Shown: one piece after another, positions 14,766 through 23,810 of the stretch
How positions within the stretch are numbered: the first letter of the stretch is position 1
How the letters are laid out: every line of letters begins with the position of its first letter
NCBI RefSeq assembly: GCF_016526145.1
Contig: NZ_JADDUE010000001.1
Span: 915,559-979,558 of the forward strand
Origin: Saccharopolyspora galaxeae
Lineage (GTDB): Bacteria > Actinomycetota > Actinomycetes > Mycobacteriales > Pseudonocardiaceae
Reading direction: 5' to 3'
Length of the DNA: 64,000 bases
Notes under the pieces: generated by a model
Told to the model about the DNA's origin: nothing
Seen by the model: the letters and a program-made list of their open reading frames with translations, nothing else
Databases searched by the model: none
Position numbers and translations under genes: made by a program

Positions 14766-15059
14766 TCAGCTCTCGTCCACCGTTTTATTGATCTTCCGGG
14801 CGAGTTCCAGGTCGTGTTCGGTGATGCCGTCGGCGACGTGCGTCGTCGAGGTGACGGTCACGTACTTGTAGTCGTGCACCCGAATATCGGGGTGATGGTT
14901 CAGGTTGTTCACGATGAACGCGATCACGTTCACGAGCTGAATGGCACCGTTGAACCCCTTGCGCTCCCAAGTGCGCGCAATGGCGTTCCCAGCACGGCTC
15001 CAGCCTTCGATCCCGGCAAGGGCTTCGTCGACAGCGGCCGTGCTCAGCGACTCAGGCAA
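14766..15059 (-). CDS. 4a-hydroxytetrahydrobiopterin dehydratase (pterin-4a-carbinolamine dehydratase)
   Basis: 97 residues from the TTG at 15059, which follows GAAGGAG at proper spacing and gives the usual family length; starts further upstream have none. The motif NLNHHPDIRV near residue 60, followed by YKYVTVTSTTH, is the diagnostic core, with the two histidines of the active site. The enzyme dehydrates 4a-hydroxytetrahydropterin formed by aromatic amino acid hydroxylases, and in many bacteria without phenylalanine hydroxylase it acts on other pterins. It is a small soluble oligomer. The gene stands alone: a hairpin follows directly and the divergent HD-domain gene starts about 200 bases away. 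No hydroxylase gene is in the window. Confidence 0.9.
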   Translation of the reverse strand: MPESLSTAAVDEALAGIEGWSRAGNAIARTWERKGFNGAIQLVNVIAFIVNNLNHHPDIRVHDYKYVTVTSTTHVADGITEHDLELARKINKTVDES

Positions 15060-15267
15060 TCCGACTCCTTCGTACGACGGTGGCGAAGACGATATCAGCT
15101 TCCGCGGCGAGCGCGCCGCGCGATCTTTCGTTGAGGTATGTCCGCGAAAGTTCCGCCGCGCAAATTCTTTAATTGAATGTCGTGGGCCGAGGTGCGCCGC
15201 AGAGGACTCCGGAGTTCTACCCGTCCGCACGGTTGTTCCGGCCGGACAGGGTTGCCATGGTGAGTGC

Positions 15268-15915
15268 GTGGACTTCGACGACGACGCATTGCTCGCCGAG
15301 CGCACTCCGCTGCCGGACGCCGTGGGTGGCCGGTTGCGGGAACAGCTGGTTTTCCTGGCCGAAGTGGACAAGCTAAAAGCGGTGCTGCGGCAATCGCCGC
15401 TGGCCGCGGTGGATCGGCGGGAGAACGACGCCGAGCACTCGTGGCACTTGGCGCTGATGGTGACCGTGCTCGCCGAGCACTCCGACGAGCCGATCGACGT
15501 CGGGCGGACCGTGCAGCTCGTGGTGGTGCACGACCTCATCGAGATCTACGCGGGCGACACGCCGCTCTACGACGACGCGGGCAGGGAAAGCCAGCAGCAG
15601 CGCGAAGAAGCCGCCGCCGACCGGTTGTTCGGCCTGCTGCCGTCCGACCAGGCGAAACACTTCCGCGAGCGGTGGGACGAATTCGAGGCTCGCCGCACTC
15701 CGGAGGCGCGGTTCGCCAAGGCGATGGACCGGATGCAGCCGCTGCTGCTGAACTGGCTCGCGCAGGGCGGCACCTGGCGCACTCCGGGCGTCACCGCGGA
15801 CACCGTGCGCGAGCGCAAGTCGGTCATCGGCGACGCATCGGCTCCATTGTGGACAGCCGCCCGGGAGGTCATCGCCGAAGGCGAACGCCGCGGCTGGGTC
15901 GAACCCGGCGGCTGA
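15268..15915 (+). CDS. HD-domain phosphohydrolase (YfbR/HDDC2-like 5'-nucleotidase family)
   Basis: 215 residues from GTG 15268 with GGTGAG just upstream. Metal-binding residues of an HD domain are clear: NDAEHSWHLALM near residue 55, VVHDLIEIYAGDTPLYDD near 90, and a helix FAKAMDRMQPLLLNW around 150 with the last Asp. This is the pattern of YfbR/HDDC2-type proteins that dephosphorylate deoxynucleoside 5'-monophosphates; substrate specificity is not readable from the sequence. Soluble and cytoplasmic. A role in nucleotide pool maintenance would fit the salvage genes further along, but the distance makes this a suggestion only. Confidence 0.88.
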   Translation: MDFDDDALLAERTPLPDAVGGRLREQLVFLAEVDKLKAVLRQSPLAAVDRRENDAEHSWHLALMVTVLAEHSDEPIDVGRTVQLVVVHDLIEIYAGDTPLYDDAGRESQQQREEAAADRLFGLLPSDQAKHFRERWDEFEARRTPEARFAKAMDRMQPLLLNWLAQGGTWRTPGVTADTVRERKSVIGDASAPLWTAAREVIAEGERRGWVEPGG

Positions 15916-16267
15916 ATCCGTGCTTCGCGCCGCCGAGCCGTCGGCCACGCCAGAGCCGCGTGGACGGGCAGCTGAGTTGATCTTTGCCGGTATTGCCACT
16001 CGGGCGGGTGAGTGGTCGTTCTCACCCTGACGTCCTTCCGGGTTCACCGTATCGAGCTAAGCGTGCGCGCTCACCAGGAGCGATCAGTGACAGACGGGCT
16101 GTCAAGGGTACCCGGTGTCGGGGGGTCGCAGGGGGAAAATAGGATCTTTGCGTCGTGGCCGGTTTACGCAACGCGATCGTGGAGTTCACCCGCGATCGGT
16201 ACGGTCCGCAACCGGGTTCAGAGAGTTTGTGACCCGTACGGGTTAACCGTTAAGGGAGGCAACGCTC
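15916..16267. other. Intergenic region upstream of a small exported protein
   Basis: 352 bases without a gene. A G-rich patch lies near 16115-16137, the palindrome CCCGTACGGG at about 16232-16241, and the ribosome site GGGAGG at about 16253-16258. The long leader suggests regulated expression of the small protein downstream; I do not recognise a riboswitch class. Confidence 0.4.
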
Positions 16268-17648
<1,381 letters not shown>

Positions 17649-17715
17649 CGAGATCATTCGGCGGTAGCCTCTGAGCCCGTTCGGGGCAATCCCGGACAGT
17701 CCTGGGAGGTGCACT

Positions 17716-18756
17716 TTGCCGGATCGCAGCCAACCGGCGCGCAGCGCAGCCGAGGCGGAACCGCCCGGCAGGCTGGAACGGCTCCGCCGCAGGCACGGGT
17801 GGCTGGACCGGTTGATCCGCTCGTACGAGCGCTACCAGAGCCAGTACGGCGATTACTACGCCGCAGCGGTCACCTACTTCAGCGTGCTCGCGCTCGTTCC
17901 GCTGCTGATGATCGGGTTCGCGGTCGCCGGGTTCGTGCTCGCGGGCAACCGCGACCTGCTGGAGCAGTTGCGCCGCTCGATCACCGAGGCGGTGCCGAAC
18001 CCGTCGATGAGCGGCCTGCTCAACCAGGTCGTGGAGCAGGCCATCAACCAGGCGGGCGCGGTCGGCGTGATCGGGCTGCTGGTGGCGCTGTATTCCGGGC
18101 TGGGCTGGCTGACGAACCTGCGGGAGGCGCTGACGGCCCAGTGGAGCCAGCAGTTCGAGGCGCCGCCGATGCTGCGGCGGCTCGGCTCGGACCTGCTGTC
18201 GCTGCTGTGGCTGGGGCTCGCGCTTGCGGTGTCGTTCGGGCTCAGCGCCGTCGGCGGCGGTGTCGGGCGCTGGCTGTTCTCGCTCGCCGGGATCGAGACG
18301 ACGCTGGCCGCGCGGATCGTGCTCGGCGTGCTCGCGACGCTGCTGTCGCTGGCAGCGGGCTGGGTCGTGTTCACCTTGGTGCTGGCACGGCTGCCGCGCA
18401 TTCCCGTGTCGATGCGCAGCGCCATGTGGGGCGGATTGTTCGCCGCGGTCGGGTTCGAGGTGCTCAAGCAGGTCGGGGTGATCTACCTGAACAGCGTCAC
18501 CGGCTCGCCCGCGGCTGCCGCGTTCGGCCCGATCCTGGGGTTGCTGGTGTTCGCGAACCTGACTTCGCGGTTCATCCTGTTCGTGGCGGCGTGGACGGCT
18601 ACCGCGCCGGAGAACGAGCGGACCGCGCAGCCGGCGCCTCCGCCGCCCGCGGTGATCCGGCCGATCGTGCGGGTGCACCGGCCGGGGCGCGGCGTCCTCG
18701 GGGGAGTTTTCGGGCTGGGCGCCATCCTCGGCTGGGTGCTGCGTCGCCGGAAGTGA
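17716..18756 (+). CDS. YihY/virulence factor BrkB family inner membrane protein
   Basis: 346 residues from a TTG that follows GGGAGG at good spacing. After a basic ~45-residue N-terminus come about six hydrophobic segments: YYAAAVTYFSVLALVPLLMI (near 55-75), VIGLLVALYSGLGWL, LLSLLWLGLALAVSFGL, LVLGVLATLLSLAAGWVVF, and later MWGGLFAAVGFEVLK and ILGLLVFANLTSRFILFVAA. The AVTYFSVLALVPL and GPILGLLVFANLTS signatures are typical of YihY/BrkB/YhjD proteins. The C-terminus is a Pro-rich loop and a basic RRRK end. The family sits in the cytoplasmic membrane; the transported substrate, if any, is unsettled (an early 'ribonuclease BN' label is obsolete). Located directly after trpS. Confidence 0.92.
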   Translation: MPDRSQPARSAAEAEPPGRLERLRRRHGWLDRLIRSYERYQSQYGDYYAAAVTYFSVLALVPLLMIGFAVAGFVLAGNRDLLEQLRRSITEAVPNPSMSGLLNQVVEQAINQAGAVGVIGLLVALYSGLGWLTNLREALTAQWSQQFEAPPMLRRLGSDLLSLLWLGLALAVSFGLSAVGGGVGRWLFSLAGIETTLAARIVLGVLATLLSLAAGWVVFTLVLARLPRIPVSMRSAMWGGLFAAVGFEVLKQVGVIYLNSVTGSPAAAAFGPILGLLVFANLTSRFILFVAAWTATAPENERTAQPAPPPPAVIRPIVRVHRPGRGVLGGVFGLGAILGWVLRRRK

Positions 18757-18804
18757 TCCGGGCGGCCCCCCGGCCTGGTTCGGGGCTAGGCCGGGCGGGC
18801 CGCG

Positions 18805-18834
18805 CCCCGCGCGGTCGTGGGGGACCGCGCGGGG
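18805..18834. terminator. Bidirectional terminator hairpin
   Basis: CCCCGCGCGGTC (18805-18816) pairs perfectly with GACCGCGCGGGG (18823-18834), a 12-bp stem with a 6-base loop. It lies in the 367-base gap between the convergent YihY/BrkB and D,D-carboxypeptidase genes. The remainder of that gap (18835-19123) holds nothing else I can support. Confidence 0.65.
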
Positions 18835-19123
18835 CCGGAGCCGCCCTGCGACCGAACCCGGGGCGTGGGAACCGGTCCGGCACTCTGCTCCCCGGACCGG
18901 CTGCCCGGCGGCGCTGCCGGCGGCTCCTGCAATCGAGAATCCCGCGTCTCGCATCGCGTCGAACCCGCACGATTACCCGAGTACTACCTAGAACGACCGG
19001 GTGAGGCGCCGTGCACAGCGCGCCGGGCCAGGCGCCGTCCGGGGAGTGGTCCGCGCAGGCCGCCTCGGGCGCCGCTGCTTTTCAAGCAGAACCTGGTGCC
19101 GCTCGGACCGATCCACGGCGGGA

Positions 19124-20434
19124 TCAGGGGTGTTCGTCGGAGGAGTCCGCGTTCCTGCGCGCGGCGGCCAGCTTGGCCCGGCGCTGCCGCAGCGCGAACA
19201 GCCCCGACACCGCGATCACCGCTGCCGCGAGCAGCGTCAACGGCCAGCCGAGCGTGCCGGACATCGCTCCCTGCGCCTGCGCGTCCGCGGAATCCGCACC
19301 GGCCTGCGGTTCGGGCGCGGCGTCCACGACCGAAGGCTTCGGCGGCTCGGACACCAGCCGCCCGACCGGCGCCGCGGCGGGCAGGCCGAACCCGTAGTCG
19401 AGCAGGTTCTCGGTCTGCTTGGACAACCGGACCGGCTTGTTCTCGCCGCGCATCAGCACCGCCACCAGCCGCCTGCCGCCGCGCTCGGCGGCCGCGGCGA
19501 ACGTGTGCCGCGCGTCGTCGGTGAACCCGGTCTTGCCGCCCAGCGCGCCGGGGTAGTTCAACAGCACCGAGTTGTCGCTGCTCACCGGCATCGGCGGACC
19601 ACCGGGTTTACCGGGCAGCTGGATCTGCTCGGTCCCGGCGATTCGCGCGAACTCCGGGTTCTGCATCGCGGTGCGGAAGATCACCGCCAGGTCGTAGGCC
19701 GAGGTGCTCATCCCCGGTCCGTCCAATCCGGACGGACTCGCGGTGCGCGTGTCGTGCGCGCCGAGCCGGGGCGCGAGCGCGTTCATCTTGCGGACGGTCT
19801 CGTCGACACCGCCCAGCTTGACCGCCAGCGCGTGCGCCGCGTCGTTGCCGGACTGCATGATCATTCCGGAGAGCACTTGATGCACCGTGTAGGTCGTGCC
19901 GGGTTCCAGGCCGACCTTGCTGCCTTCCTGGTCGGCATCGGCTTGGGTCGCGGTGATCGTGTCGGCCAGGTCCAGCTCGCGCAGCGCCAGCAGCGCGGTG
20001 AGCACCTTGATCGTGGAGGCAGGCCGGTGCCGGGCGTGCGGATCGCGCGCCGCGAGCACCTCCCCGCTGTCCAGGTCGGCTAGCACCCACGACTGCGCGC
20101 CCACCTGGTCGACCGGCGGTGCGGCCACACCGGGCGGCGTGATCTCGGCGCACTCGGCGAGCCGTTCGCCGCCGACGGGCTCCGGGGGCACCGGCAGCGG
20201 CGGCGGACTCGGCATTCCCGGCGCGGGCACCTCGGAGGTGTCGACCGGTGCCGGCGGCTGGACCGCGTTCGGGCACGCGGGCTGGGCCGTCGCGACGGCC
20301 GGACTCGAGCCGAGCAGGGTCAGCGCAGCGCATAGCGCGGTGCCGACGCGCAATCCGGCTTTTCCTTGCGGCACCGGCGATTCCGGTGCGGTTGGGATGG
20401 ACCTGCGGACCGGGGGGAGAGTTCTCGCGGGCAC
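19124..20434 (-). CDS. D-alanyl-D-alanine carboxypeptidase (peptidase S11, PBP5-like)
   Basis: 436 residues from GTG 20434. A signal peptide (LRVGTALCAALTLLGSSPAVATAQ, residues ~28-52) leads into a Pro-rich ~60-residue linker, then the serine peptidase domain: SxxK as STIK in HRPASTIKVLTAL, SGN in MQSGNDAAHAL, and KTG in GGKTGFTDDARH. A C-terminal membrane helix (WPLTLLAAAVIAVSGLFAL) with a basic tail anchors the protein with its catalytic domain outside. It trims the terminal D-Ala of peptidoglycan stem peptides. Divergently next to it is an SCO4848-type membrane protein, the same neighbour pair that Streptomyces has (dacA-like SCO4847 and SCO4848, from memory). Confidence 0.95.
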   Translation of the reverse strand: MPARTLPPVRRSIPTAPESPVPQGKAGLRVGTALCAALTLLGSSPAVATAQPACPNAVQPPAPVDTSEVPAPGMPSPPPLPVPPEPVGGERLAECAEITPPGVAAPPVDQVGAQSWVLADLDSGEVLAARDPHARHRPASTIKVLTALLALRELDLADTITATQADADQEGSKVGLEPGTTYTVHQVLSGMIMQSGNDAAHALAVKLGGVDETVRKMNALAPRLGAHDTRTASPSGLDGPGMSTSAYDLAVIFRTAMQNPEFARIAGTEQIQLPGKPGGPPMPVSSDNSVLLNYPGALGGKTGFTDDARHTFAAAAERGGRRLVAVLMRGENKPVRLSKQTENLLDYGFGLPAAAPVGRLVSEPPKPSVVDAAPEPQAGADSADAQAQGAMSGTLGWPLTLLAAAVIAVSGLFALRQRRAKLAAARRNADSSDEHP

Positions 20435-20584
20435 CCGCCAAGGCTAGCGAAACGCGGCCTGCGCGGGATTCGTCCGTACGACTTTCGGTGTCCGCCGAGA
20501 ACGGGCGGGTGCGCGGTTCGGGCACCGCGCGACGAGCGGAGGCCAGGTGCGGCCGGCGACAGCGGCGGGCGGATACTGGCAGGC

Positions 20585-20812
20585 GTGAAGTTCTCCCGCC
20601 GTACCGCGCTGTTCCTGCTCGCCTTCGGGGTCTGGTCGTGGCTGCTGTGGCCCGCCTTCTTCCGCAACATCTGGATCAACGAGAAGTCCTGGGCGGGCGC
20701 CTCGCCCACGGCCTTCCTGTACGTGCACTTCGTGATCGCGGCGGTCTCGCTGGTGCTCGGCACGATCATCGGCGTGCTCGGCTGGCGCGCCTTCCGCGCG
20801 ACCCGCAGCTGA
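20585..20812 (+). CDS. SCO4848-family small membrane protein
   Basis: 75 residues from GTG 20585 (MKFSRRTALFLLAFGVWSWL). There are two membrane helices: ALFLLAFGVWSWLLWPAFF (about 8-26) and LYVHFVIAAVSLVLGTIIGVL (about 45-66), joined by a loop RNIWINEKSWAGASPTA that is conserved in this family. The basic ends suggest both termini are cytoplasmic. The function is unknown; the family is named after the Streptomyces coelicolor protein. It is divergent from the D,D-carboxypeptidase gene over 150 bases, a conserved neighbourhood that suggests a cell-envelope role. The frame stays open after its stop into the hydrolase remnant that follows. Confidence 0.85.
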   Translation: MKFSRRTALFLLAFGVWSWLLWPAFFRNIWINEKSWAGASPTAFLYVHFVIAAVSLVLGTIIGVLGWRAFRATRS

Positions 20813-20851
20813 CCGGCGTCGGCACGCAGCAGTGCACAGCACCAGCCACGG

Positions 20852-21160
20852 GTGGACCCGACGCCGTGGCCGAATCACCACGTCCCGATGCTCCGCAGCA
20901 CCTGGGAGCGCCTGCACGGGTGGAAGCGCTGGATCACCCTGAACGGCTCCGGGCACGGGTCGGCGACCGACGTGACGATGTTGGGCAACCAGTACGGCAT
21001 CCACCACCCCGGAACGCCGCTGCCCGGGGCGCGTGGTGCCGAACTGGGGAACCGCTACGTCGCCGCGTTCCTCGACCAGCAGCTGCGGCAGCTGCCTCAG
21101 CCGATCCTCGACCGCCCGACCGAGCAAAACCCCGAAGTGCTGTTCTGGCACCGGCGGTGA
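20852..21160 (+). pseudogene. C-terminal remnant of an alpha/beta hydrolase
   Basis: 102 residues that look like only the end of a secreted alpha/beta hydrolase: WPNHHVPMLRSTWERLHGWK, RWITLNGSGHGSATDV containing the likely catalytic His region, a GTPLPGARGAELGNRYVAAF helix, and PILDRPTEQNPEVLFW. The nucleophile elbow (GxSxG), the oxyanion part and the signal peptide are absent, and the frame upstream is closed by the stop of the SCO4848-type gene. The GTG at 20852 has no ribosome site. I read it as a 3' fragment left after deletion of the upstream two thirds. It could be translated from read-through, but it cannot be an active hydrolase alone. Confidence 0.65.
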
Positions 21161-21185
21161 CGGATCCGCCGGATCCGAACGCCGG

Positions 21186-21947
21186 TCACTTGCCGTGCGG
21201 GTCGGCGGCGTTGAGCGCGGCGACGACCTGGTCGTAGTCGCCGCGCGCTTCGCCGTAGCGGAGGAACTTCACGTTCTCCACCTGGATCTCGCGGGCTTCG
21301 GGCAGGTTCTCGAGCAGCGACATGACCTCGTCGGCGAACTCGGCCAGCGGCATCGCGTGCTCGCTGTCCTGCTGGCCCGGCAGCAGTTCGGTGCGCACCG
21401 CGGGCGGTTCGATCTCCTGCAGCCGCACGCTGGTGTCGGCCAGCTGCAACCGGATCGACTCGGTGAGCATGTGGATCGCGGCCTTCGAGGCGTTGTAGCT
21501 GGGCGTCGCCGCCAGCGGGGTGAACGCCAGCCCGGACGAAACGGTGAGGATCGTGGCGTCCGGCCGGGTCCGGAGGTGCTCGATGAACTCGGCGATGAGC
21601 CGGATCGGTCCCAGCACGTTGGTGGTGATGACCTCTTCCGCCGACCCGAGGAAGGACTCGGGCCGGTGCCAGTCCTCGACGCGCATGATCCCCGCCATCG
21701 GGACGAGGACGTTCAGCTCGGGGTGGCGGGCCAGCACCTCGGCCGCAGCGGCGCGGATGCTCGCGGGGTCGGTGGTGTCGATCCGCGCGGTGTCCAGCCC
21801 GTGGTCGGCGCCGATGCGTTCGAGCAGTTCCGCGCGGCGGCCGCCGACCACGACCGTGTTGCCCTTCGCCTGCAACCGCAGCGCGAGGGCCAGCCCGATG
21901 CCGCTGGTGGCGCCGGGGATGAAGATCGTGTTTCCGGTGATGTCCAT
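21186..21947 (-). CDS. Short-chain dehydrogenase/reductase (DltE/YdfG-like SDR)
   Basis: 253 residues from ATG 21947 (MDITGNTIFIPGATSGIGLA). The NAD(P)-binding glycine motif GATSGIG is at residues ~12-18, NVLGPIRL and SSGLAFTPL follow, and the catalytic YNASK is near residue 150 with the Ser about 13 residues before. Soluble oxidoreductase; the substrate cannot be predicted. The basic GGRRAE after the second strand suggests NADP preference. It is divergent from an XRE/MmyB-type regulator with only ~100 bases between the starts, and this family of regulators often controls such an adjacent SDR. Length is normal. Confidence 0.92.
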   Translation of the reverse strand: MDITGNTIFIPGATSGIGLALALRLQAKGNTVVVGGRRAELLERIGADHGLDTARIDTTDPASIRAAAAEVLARHPELNVLVPMAGIMRVEDWHRPESFLGSAEEVITTNVLGPIRLIAEFIEHLRTRPDATILTVSSGLAFTPLAATPSYNASKAAIHMLTESIRLQLADTSVRLQEIEPPAVRTELLPGQQDSEHAMPLAEFADEVMSLLENLPEAREIQVENVKFLRYGEARGDYDQVVAALNAADPHGK

Positions 21948-22048
21948 GCCCTGAGTTTCACCGGGAAATCGGCAACGGTGCAGAGACCGGTGCTCCGGGG
22001 GACCCGCGATCCCTGGATGGGGGCGGCCGGGCGGGCCATGCTGGGGAC

Positions 22049-22897
22049 ATGGACCGTGCAGCGCTCGCGAGCTTCCTGTTCCGCCGCCGGGAGGCGCTGC
22101 GGCCCGGCGACGTCGGCCTGCCCGACGGCGCGCGCAGGCGGACACCCGGTTTGCGCCGCGAGGAAGTGGCGTCGCTGGCCGGTATGTCCACGGATTACTA
22201 CACGCGGCTGGAGCAGCGCCGCGGCCCGCACCCGAGCGCGCAGCTGCTCACCGCGTTGTCCCGCGCGCTGCGGCTCACCGCCGACGAGCGCGACCACCTG
22301 TTCCGCATCGCCGGGCAAAGCGCGCCGACGTCCATGGACGCGGCGACGCACGTCGCGCCCGCGTTGCTGCGGGTGCTCGATCGCCTGGACGACACGCCCG
22401 CGATGATCCTGTCCTGCCTCGGCGAGGCGTTGGTGCAGAACCGCATGGCCGTGGCCCTGCTCGGCGACCGCTCCGGGCACACCGGCCTCGCCCGCAGCGA
22501 GGTCTACCGGTGGTTCACCGACCCCGCGGAGCGGCTGATCTACCCGGTGGACGACCGCGACCGGCAGAGCCGCGCGCAGGTCGCCAACCTGCGCGCGGCC
22601 TACGGCGTGCTGGGCGCGAAGTCGGCGGCCGGGGAGCTGGTGCGGGCGTTGCAGCGGGAGAGCGACGAGTTCGCCGAGCTGTGGCAGCGCCACGAGGTCG
22701 CCACGCGCTTCACCGACCACAAGACGCTGCTGCATCCGGAACTCGGCCCGATCGAGCTGGACTGCCAGGTGCTGTTCACCGAGGATCGGTCGCAGGCGCT
22801 GCTGGTGCTCACCGCCGCCCCCGGCACCGAGGGCCACGCCAAGCTCGAACTGCTTTCGGTGCTCGGCCACGAACGCTTCACCGACGCCTCCCGGTGA
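22049..22897 (+). CDS. XRE-family regulator with MmyB-like ligand-binding domain
   Basis: 282 residues from ATG 22049. Residues ~3-85 form the helix-turn-helix with the characteristic text RRRTPGLRREEVASLAGMST and YYTRLEQRRGPHPSAQLLTAL. Residues ~105-275 match the MmyB-type (PAS-like, fatty-acid-binding in structures) domain: MILSCLGEALVQNRMAVALL, YRWFTDPAERLIYP and LLVLTAAPGTEGHAKLELLS. It probably represses the divergently encoded SDR, sharing the ~100-base intergenic region; such pairs are very common in actinobacteria. A 35-base bidirectional hairpin follows the gene before sdhB. Confidence 0.92.
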   Translation: MDRAALASFLFRRREALRPGDVGLPDGARRRTPGLRREEVASLAGMSTDYYTRLEQRRGPHPSAQLLTALSRALRLTADERDHLFRIAGQSAPTSMDAATHVAPALLRVLDRLDDTPAMILSCLGEALVQNRMAVALLGDRSGHTGLARSEVYRWFTDPAERLIYPVDDRDRQSRAQVANLRAAYGVLGAKSAAGELVRALQRESDEFAELWQRHEVATRFTDHKTLLHPELGPIELDCQVLFTEDRSQALLVLTAAPGTEGHAKLELLSVLGHERFTDASR

Positions 22898-22973
22898 TCC
22901 TGCCCGCGCGGACCTGCCGAGCATCGGGCGTTCGACGAACTCGCCGCGCACGCGCACCGCGGCCGGGAATGCG

Positions 22974-23008
22974 ACGGCGCCCGCCCCGGAATCCGGGACG
23001 GGCGCCGT
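22974..23008. terminator. Bidirectional terminator between the XRE gene and sdhB
   Basis: ACGGCGCCCG (22974-22983) pairs with CGGGCGCCGT (22999-23008), and inside it CCCGG (22985-22989) pairs with CCGGG (22993-22997) around an AAT loop, with a single mismatch between the two stems. It lies 13 bases after the sdhB stop on the minus strand. Confidence 0.75.
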
Positions 23009-23021
23009 GGTGCGTTGCCGA

Positions 23022-23810
23022 TCAGCGGCGCCGGAACATCAGCGCGCGCTTGACCTCCTGGATCGCCTTGGTGACCTGGATGCCGCGCGGGCAGGCGTCG
23101 GTGCAGTTGAACGTGGTGCGGCAGCGCCACACCCCGTCCACGTCGTTGAGGATGTCCAGCCGTTCCTCGGCGGCCTCGTCCCGGCTGTCGAAGATGAACC
23201 GGTGCGCGTTCACGATCGCCGCAGGGCCGAAGTAGGAGCCCTCGGACCAGTACACCGGGCACGACGTGGTGCAGGCCGCGCACAGGATGCACTTGGTGGT
23301 GTCGTCGAACCGCTCCCGCTCGGCGATGGACTGGGTCCGCTCCCGCGTCGGCTCGTTGCCGGAGGTGACCAGGTACGGCTTGATCGCCCGGTACGCCTCG
23401 AAGAACGGTTCCATGTCGACCAGCAGGTCCTTGTGCACCGGCAGGCCCTTGATCGGCTCGACGCTGATCGTCGTCTCGCCGCTCTTGGCGAACATGTCCT
23501 TCATCAGGACCTTGCAGGCCAGCCGGTTGACGCCGTTGATCCGCATCGCGTCGGAGCCGCACACGCCGTGCGCGCAGGAACGGCGGAACGTCAGCGATCC
23601 GTCGACGTACCACTTGATGTAGTGCAGCAGGTTCAGCACGCGGTCGGACGGCAGCGCCGGGATCCGGTAGGACTCCCAGTGCAGGTCCTCGTCGACCTCC
23701 GGGTTGAACCGCTGGATGCGGACCGTGACCATGGTCGCGCCCTCCGGGATCGGCGGGGCGTCCGAGGGCAGGTCCGCGGTCTGTTCGGTGTTCTCAACGG
23801 TTGCGGTCAT
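23022..23810 (-). CDS. sdhB: Succinate dehydrogenase iron-sulfur subunit
   Basis: 262 residues. The [2Fe-2S] ligands are Cys79, Cys84, Asp87 and Cys99 in RRSCAHGVCGSDAM and NRLAC, with the Asp in place of the usual third Cys as in E. coli SdhB. [4Fe-4S] and [3Fe-4S] ligands come from CILCAACTTSCP (Cys174, 177, 180, 184) and Cys230, Cys236, Cys240. It passes electrons from the flavoprotein to quinone at the membrane. Its ATG overlaps the last base of the sdhA stop (TGATG), so translation is coupled. It is the last gene of the minus-strand operon sdhC-sdhD-sdhA-sdhB, closed by the hairpin at 22974-23008. Confidence 0.97.
   Translation of the reverse strand: MTATVENTEQTADLPSDAPPIPEGATMVTVRIQRFNPEVDEDLHWESYRIPALPSDRVLNLLHYIKWYVDGSLTFRRSCAHGVCGSDAMRINGVNRLACKVLMKDMFAKSGETTISVEPIKGLPVHKDLLVDMEPFFEAYRAIKPYLVTSGNEPTRERTQSIAERERFDDTTKCILCAACTTSCPVYWSEGSYFGPAAIVNAHRFIFDSRDEAAEERLDILNDVDGVWRCRTTFNCTDACPRGIQVTKAIQEVKRALMFRRR

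Noticed and set aside
15916..16267. Cyclic di-AMP or other riboswitch before the small exported protein
   Set aside because: The G-rich patch and CCCGTACGGG palindrome are suggestive, but I could not match the conserved core of any riboswitch class.
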